Origin: Minisyncoccota bacterium
Lineage (GTDB): Bacteria > Patescibacteriota > Minisyncoccia > Minisyncoccales > Minisyncoccaceae
Length of the DNA stretch: 9,827 nt
Assembly (NCBI GenBank): GCA_028708155.1
Contig: JAQVZN010000019.1
Coordinates: 1-9,827, forward strand
Reading direction: 5' to 3'
The position numbers and the translations under genes were made by a program. Positions 6,910 through 9,827 of the stretch are shown piece after piece. The first letter of the stretch is position 1; each line of letters starts with the position of its first letter. The notes beneath the pieces were generated by a model that did not search any database, was not told the DNA's origin, and saw only the letters and a list, made by a program, of their open reading frames with translations.

Positions 6910-7479
6910 TTAATCTTTACCTTCTAATTTACTCTCTTGAGGATGTTCTTGAGAGACATATTTAGCCCCCTCTTTTTTATAGTATGGCTTACTTGTCGGT
7001 GTTTTTAATTCTTGAAAAACTAACTGACAGATTCTAGTTCCTGGATAGATAAGCACTGGAATCATTCCAATATTTTCCATTTCTAAAACTATTTTACCCT
7101 TAAATCCTGGGTCTATATGTCCAGCAGTTGAGTGAATAACTATTCCTAGTCTTCCCAAACTTGAACGGCCATCAATTCTTGCGGCAATATCGTCAGGAAG
7201 AAAAACTTCTTCCATAGTTATTCCTAAGATAAACTGATGTGGGTGAAAAACAAAAGGCTCATCCTCCTTAAGAGTAATAAGCCTAGTTGTTCCCAAAGAA
7301 GAATTTACGTCCCTAGTATCAATAAAAGATCTTTTATTGTCTTCAAAAACTTTAAATTCATTTCCAAGCCTCAAATCAAGCGAAGCAGAACCTAACTGTT
7401 TTTCATAGTTAGGCTCTGGGGTGATGATAATTTTTTTGTCATCAATATATTTTTGAATATCTCTATCTGATAAAATCAT
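6910..7479 (-). CDS. dcd: dCTP deaminase, probably bifunctional deaminase/dUTPase
   Basis: Deaminates dCTP and, in the bifunctional class, also hydrolyses the product to dUMP, the ThyX substrate. The 189-residue product opens MILSDRDIQKYI and has the trimeric dUTPase-fold motifs: GSASLDLRLG (30-39), DGRSSLGRLG (103-112), IHSTAGHIDPGF (115-126), IVLEMEN (130-136, with E133 as the expected general base) and YPGTRICQLVF (145-155), ending GAKYVSQ. The HSTAGxIDPGF form and QLVF strand resemble the bifunctional enzymes of Mycobacterium and Methanocaldococcus; monofunctional enterobacterial Dcd has HVTAHRIDPGW. No separate dut is present. The ATG directly abuts the rplK stop (TAAATG, zero spacing), so translation is probably coupled. 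Deaminase identity is firm; bifunctionality is inference. Confidence 0.95.
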   Translation of the reverse strand: MILSDRDIQKYIDDKKIIITPEPNYEKQLGSASLDLRLGNEFKVFEDNKRSFIDTRDVNSSLGTTRLITLKEDEPFVFHPHQFILGITMEEVFLPDDIAARIDGRSSLGRLGIVIHSTAGHIDPGFKGKIVLEMENIGMIPVLIYPGTRICQLVFQELKTPTSKPYYKKEGAKYVSQEHPQESKLEGKD

Positions 7480-7905
7480 TTAATCTACAACTTCAACACC
7501 TAGTGATCTTGCTGATCCTTCAAGGATCTTTAAAGCTCCTTCCATGTCATTTGCATTTAAATCTTTCATCTTTCTTTCAGCTACTTCAACTAATTGAGCT
7601 CTTGTTATTTTAGCAACCTTCTTTTTGTTTGGTTCTGAAGATCCTTTTTCTAAACCTAAAGCTTTTTTAATTAATTGAGATGCTGGTGGTTCTTTTAAGA
7701 TGTAGTCATAACTTCTGTCATCGTAAACAATAATTTCTACTGGGATTTTAAACCCCATATTGTCTTTTGTGTCTGCGTTAAATTTTTGACAGAATTCAGC
7801 CATATTCATTCCTGTTGGAGCAAGTGCTGGTCCTACTGGAGGTGCTGGGTTTGCCTTTCCTGCTGCTATATGTAATTTTACTATTTTTTTAATTGTTTTT
7901 GCCAT
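7480..7905 (-). CDS. rplK: 50S ribosomal protein uL11
   Basis: Forms the GTPase-associated stalk base with 23S rRNA and binds translation factors. The 141-residue length is exactly typical. The N-terminal domain shows KLHIAAGKANPAPPVGPAL (10-28) with the conserved Pro-rich segment contacted by thiostrepton-type antibiotics, followed by APTGMNMAEFCQKFN where many bacteria have GQxGVNIxxFCxxFN. The C-terminal rRNA-binding domain carries KEPPASQLIKKA (71-82), KITRAQLVEVAE (99-110) and GSARSLGVEV (130-139). The gene sits one base after nusG as usual, but the next gene is dcd, not rplA. Confidence 0.98.
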   Translation of the reverse strand: MAKTIKKIVKLHIAAGKANPAPPVGPALAPTGMNMAEFCQKFNADTKDNMGFKIPVEIIVYDDRSYDYILKEPPASQLIKKALGLEKGSSEPNKKKVAKITRAQLVEVAERKMKDLNANDMEGALKILEGSARSLGVEVVD

Positions 7906-7906
7906 A

Positions 7907-8452
7907 TTATAATTTACTTATCTGAAGAGAATCTAATTCAAGCGGTGTATCTCTTCCAAACATATTAATTAATACTTTAACCTTTCCTTTTTCTTTATCT
8001 ATTCCTGATACCTTACCATCAAAATCTTTAAATGGTCCATCAATAATTTTAACAGTATCTCCTTTTTTAAAATCAATATTAAACTCTGGTTCGTCCGCAT
8101 TCATTCTTTTCTTAAGAGCGCTAATTTCTTCCTCTGATACTGGAAGAGGAACAGTCCCTGATCCAACAAAACCAGTAACGTTTGGTGTGTTTCTTACTAC
8201 GTACCAAGAATCATCAGTTACAATCATTTCAACAAGAACGTATCCAGGATAAATTTTTTCTTCTATTGTTTTCTTCTTACCATTCTTAATTTTAATCTTC
8301 TTTTCTTTTGGAACGATTATATTAAAAATCTTATCGTCCATAGAAAGCGATTCTATTCTCTGTTTTAATCCTTTTGCAACCGCATCTTCGTAACCAGAGT
8401 AAGTATGAAGAACATACCATCTTCTTTCATTTGTTGTCTGTTGTTTTGACAT
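7907..8452 (-). CDS. nusG: Transcription termination/antitermination factor NusG
   Basis: Binds the RNA polymerase clamp as a processivity factor and couples transcription to translation or Rho. The 181-residue product has the NGN domain (about 9-118): RRWYVLHTYSGYED at the start, KIYPGYVLVEM (66-76) and NTPNVTGFVG (88-97). A linker follows, then the KOW domain (about 128-178) with KKGDTVKIIDGPFKDFDG (129-146) and the closing NMFGRDTPLELD (163-174). It starts 2 bases after secE and ends one base before rplK. The secE-nusG-rplK order is one of the most conserved bacterial gene strings and supports all three calls. Confidence 0.98.
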   Translation of the reverse strand: MSKQQTTNERRWYVLHTYSGYEDAVAKGLKQRIESLSMDDKIFNIIVPKEKKIKIKNGKKKTIEEKIYPGYVLVEMIVTDDSWYVVRNTPNVTGFVGSGTVPLPVSEEEISALKKRMNADEPEFNIDFKKGDTVKIIDGPFKDFDGKVSGIDKEKGKVKVLINMFGRDTPLELDSLQISKL

Positions 8453-8454
8453 AA

Positions 8455-8640
8455 TTATTTAATAATATAATTTTCTAATACGTGAAAAAATACAAGATCA
8501 AGCAACCCTAATATAGCAGCTACAATAAATGAAAAAACTATAACATTAGTTACATACTTTATAGTTTCTTGCTTTGTAGGCCAAGTTACTTTTTTAAGCT
8601 CTCTTACAATATCTTGTGCAAAATTTCCTTTGTTATTCAT
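8455..8640 (-). CDS. secE: Preprotein translocase subunit SecE
   Basis: Small essential SecYEG subunit that clamps SecY in the membrane. The 61-residue product is the short single-span form. The amphipathic cytoplasmic helix carries the family signature VRELKKVTWPTKQE (12-25), followed by one transmembrane helix at about 31-54. The ATG at 8640 is the only sensible start; nothing like a Shine-Dalgarno motif lies in the 30 bases upstream, and the predicted promoter would start transcription at or next to this ATG. It is the first gene of a continuous run of 11 co-directional genes down to the window's left edge. Confidence 0.97.
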   Translation of the reverse strand: MNNKGNFAQDIVRELKKVTWPTKQETIKYVTNVIVFSFIVAAILGLLDLVFFHVLENYIIK

Positions 8641-8646
8641 AGAATT

Positions 8647-8675
8647 ACAATAACAAAAAGGTTAAAAAATGTCAA
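8647..8675 (-). promoter_or_regulatory. Sigma70-type promoter ahead of secE
   Basis: On the minus strand a perfect TTGACA (8675-8670) is followed after exactly 17 bases by TATTGT (8652-8647), which keeps the key T1, A2 and T6 of the -10 box. The -35 box contains the TGA stop of the upstream prepilin gene. A start about seven bases past the -10 falls at 8641-8640, the A of the secE ATG, predicting a leaderless or nearly leaderless mRNA. TGTAAT at 8649-8644 is an alternative -10 but with a poor 20-base spacer. Confidence 0.6.
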
Positions 8676-9697
8676 TTTATATTATTTAATAAATTTATTT
8701 CATCTGCTGTCAAGGCTCTGTTGTATATGCGCACATCATCAATAGTTCCTTTATAATAATTATCAGCTCTTGCTATCCATATTGGAAAAGCATTATTAAA
8801 AACCGCAGGAGTTCCTTGAACATTAAAAAAACTTTTTCCGTCAGAATAAAATGTTTCCTTTCCAGTAGCATCTAATGTTATAGCTACATGATGCCAAGTA
8901 TCAGGATCGTATGACTGAGGTAAATCAGCCGAAGGGCATAAAGCATAATAAGATGAAAAATGAATTCTGCCAACAGTTATTCCATCTATAGAATAAGTAT
9001 AAAAATTATAATCTCTTGTCGGGCTACCTTGTTTACTTAATAAATTTCGATGCCCAGGGCCCATAGTCAAAGGAGTTTTAATCCACATTGCAATTGTAAA
9101 TTGATTAACATCAAACGATACGTTGTGGGGAATAGCAATATAATCATCTACCCCATCAAAACTCATCGCCGTATTTGTATTACCATCAACTCCTTCTTTA
9201 AAAATTGAGCCAATTATGTTTCCATTGTTTGAATAAGAACTCATATCAAACAAAGTACTCCCATTACTCGACCTAATAGATAAAGGAAAATAAGCAACCA
9301 AATTATTAAAAGATGGGACCTCTCTCACTTTTTCAATATCAGAATTAATTTCAAAAGACCGATTCGAATCAGTATTTTTAGATGCATAAATTACAAAAAA
9401 ATTTCCAGAAGAAGACGTCTTGTAATATATATCATCTGTAATTACCGGAAGATCTAAAACAGATTTTAAAGTATTACAACTTGTTTTGAGATTGCAAGCA
9501 ATGTTTTCTATTGGAAAAGAATCTAAAGAATTTGTTTTTAAAATTTTACTTATACTTAATATAGTAGATTCTATTTTCACATCCTTTGCATTATTAATAT
9601 GATTATTTAGATTAACAACAATAAAACCAGATAAAATACCAACGATTACAATAACTATAAGTAATTCAATTAAGGTAAAAGATCTTTGTTTCTGCAT
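8672..9697 (-). CDS. Type IV prepilin-like protein with C-terminal LamG domain
   Basis: Predicted minor pilin or pseudopilin presenting a lectin-like domain on the surface. The 341-residue product begins with a class III prepilin signal: a 6-residue basic leader (MQKQRS), then FTLIELLIVIVIVGILSGF, with Phe at +1 and Glu at +5 (E11). Position -1 is Ser6 where Gly is usual; Ser is unusual but may be tolerated. A small region with C68 and C74 follows. Residues about 133-337 match a LamG/concanavalin-like fold: LVAYFPLS, AMSFDGVDDYIAIP (177-190), FTIAMWIKT (200-208), WHHVAITLD (268-276) and GTIDDVRIYNRALTADEI (317-334), typical of sugar- or matrix-binding surface proteins. It starts 4 bases after gyrB and its stop lies in the secE promoter; no other pilus gene is nearby. 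Ligand and role are unknown. Confidence 0.9.
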   Translation of the reverse strand: MQKQRSFTLIELLIVIVIVGILSGFIVVNLNNHINNAKDVKIESTILSISKILKTNSLDSFPIENIACNLKTSCNTLKSVLDLPVITDDIYYKTSSSGNFFVIYASKNTDSNRSFEINSDIEKVREVPSFNNLVAYFPLSIRSSNGSTLFDMSSYSNNGNIIGSIFKEGVDGNTNTAMSFDGVDDYIAIPHNVSFDVNQFTIAMWIKTPLTMGPGHRNLLSKQGSPTRDYNFYTYSIDGITVGRIHFSSYYALCPSADLPQSYDPDTWHHVAITLDATGKETFYSDGKSFFNVQGTPAVFNNAFPIWIARADNYYKGTIDDVRIYNRALTADEINLLNNIN

Positions 9698-9701
9698 ACT
9701 T

Positions 9702-9827
9702 TTATATATCTAAGTTTTTAACATCTTTAGCTGAAAGTTGAATAAATCTTTTTCTTGGAGCAACTTCTTTCCCCATAAGCATATCAATAATTTTATCAGC
9801 TTCTTTAGCATCTTCAATTTGAACACG
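9702..9827 (-). CDS. gyrB: DNA gyrase subunit B, C-terminal end only
   Basis: Only the last 41 codons and the TAA stop (9704-9702) are in the window; the rest lies beyond the right edge. The visible residues read VQIEDAKEADKIIDMLMG, then PRKRFIQLSAKDVKNLDI at the end. This matches the GyrB C-terminus, where the Toprim-proximal tail has (V/I)xDAxxADxxFxxLMGxxVxPRRxFIxxxA and commonly ends in NLDI or NIDI. GyrB is the ATPase subunit that with GyrA introduces negative supercoils. ParE is the main alternative, but the ending is more GyrB-like. The prepilin gene begins 4 bases downstream, with no terminator between. Confidence 0.88.
   Translation of the reverse strand, partial: RVQIEDAKEADKIIDMLMGKEVAPRKRFIQLSAKDVKNLDI

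Larger units (their letters stand above)
1..8640 (-). other. Probable long operon: secE-nusG-rplK-dcd-tmk-thyX-glyA-deoC-gatB-rplY-hydrolase
   Basis: Eleven consecutive minus-strand genes are spaced by -26 to +40 bases: 2, 1, 0, 5, -4, 6, 4, -14, 40 and -26 in order from secE. I see no inverted repeat followed by a U-tract between any of them. A good promoter precedes secE and a weaker candidate precedes rplY, so the transcript may be one long message with a secondary start before rplY. That the genes are co-transcribed is inferred from spacing and direction only. Confidence 0.6.

Noticed and set aside
8641..8671. Possible tRNA upstream of secE, as seen in many bacteria (tRNA-Trp)
   Set aside because: Only 31 bases separate the prepilin stop from secE, far too short for a tRNA.
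9698..9710. TATATA-like -10 box just ahead of the prepilin start
   Set aside because: No acceptable -35 at 16-18 bases upstream; the sequence is explained by the last gyrB codons.

Overview
The window is an AT-rich, very tightly packed bacterial segment in which every supported gene lies on the minus strand, so it reads from high to low coordinates. The densest evidence points to a Candidate Phyla Radiation (Patescibacteria) genome, probably Parcubacteria-like. Genes overlap or are separated by 0 to 40 bases, Shine-Dalgarno motifs are scarce, a prepilin carries a LamG domain, ThyX replaces ThyA, and the secE-nusG-rplK cluster is not followed by rplA. The last point would fit the Parcubacteria subgroup reported to lack ribosomal protein uL1. 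UGA acts as stop (tmk and prepilin genes), so the UGA=Gly code of Gracilibacteria and Absconditabacteria does not apply. The lineage assignment is inference; no rRNA is present.

Layout in transcription order: the 3' end of gyrB (9827-9702); a type IV prepilin-like protein with a LamG lectin-like domain (9697-8672); a sigma70-like promoter overlapping the prepilin stop codon (8675-8647); secE, nusG and rplK (8640-7480); a thymidylate supply block dcd, tmk, thyX, glyA (7479-4227); deoC (4222-3560); gatB (3573-2080); a possible second promoter (2096-2069); the bL25 gene (2039-1437); and a secreted coiled-coil/lytic transglycosylase protein (1462 to beyond position 1).

The metabolic block is coherent. 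Dcd converts dCTP to dUTP, or straight to dUMP if bifunctional as its motifs suggest. GlyA supplies 5,10-methylene-tetrahydrofolate, ThyX methylates dUMP to dTMP, and Tmk phosphorylates dTMP to dTDP. DeoC links deoxyribose-5-phosphate to central carbon. The block sits directly behind translation and secretion genes, so dTTP supply may be transcribed together with growth-related genes.

Most worth a second look: a thymidylate kinase whose P-loop lacks the Walker A lysine; a ThyX with an altered signature and Cys-containing tail; an archaeal-type serine hydroxymethyltransferase; the LamG prepilin wedged between gyrB and secE; a secE promoter predicting a leaderless transcript; and a PcsB/CwlO-like coiled coil fused to a transglycosylase with a Cys-bearing insertion. 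I see no tRNA, rRNA, CRISPR array, insertion sequence or convincing terminator, and no gene-free stretch longer than 40 bases.
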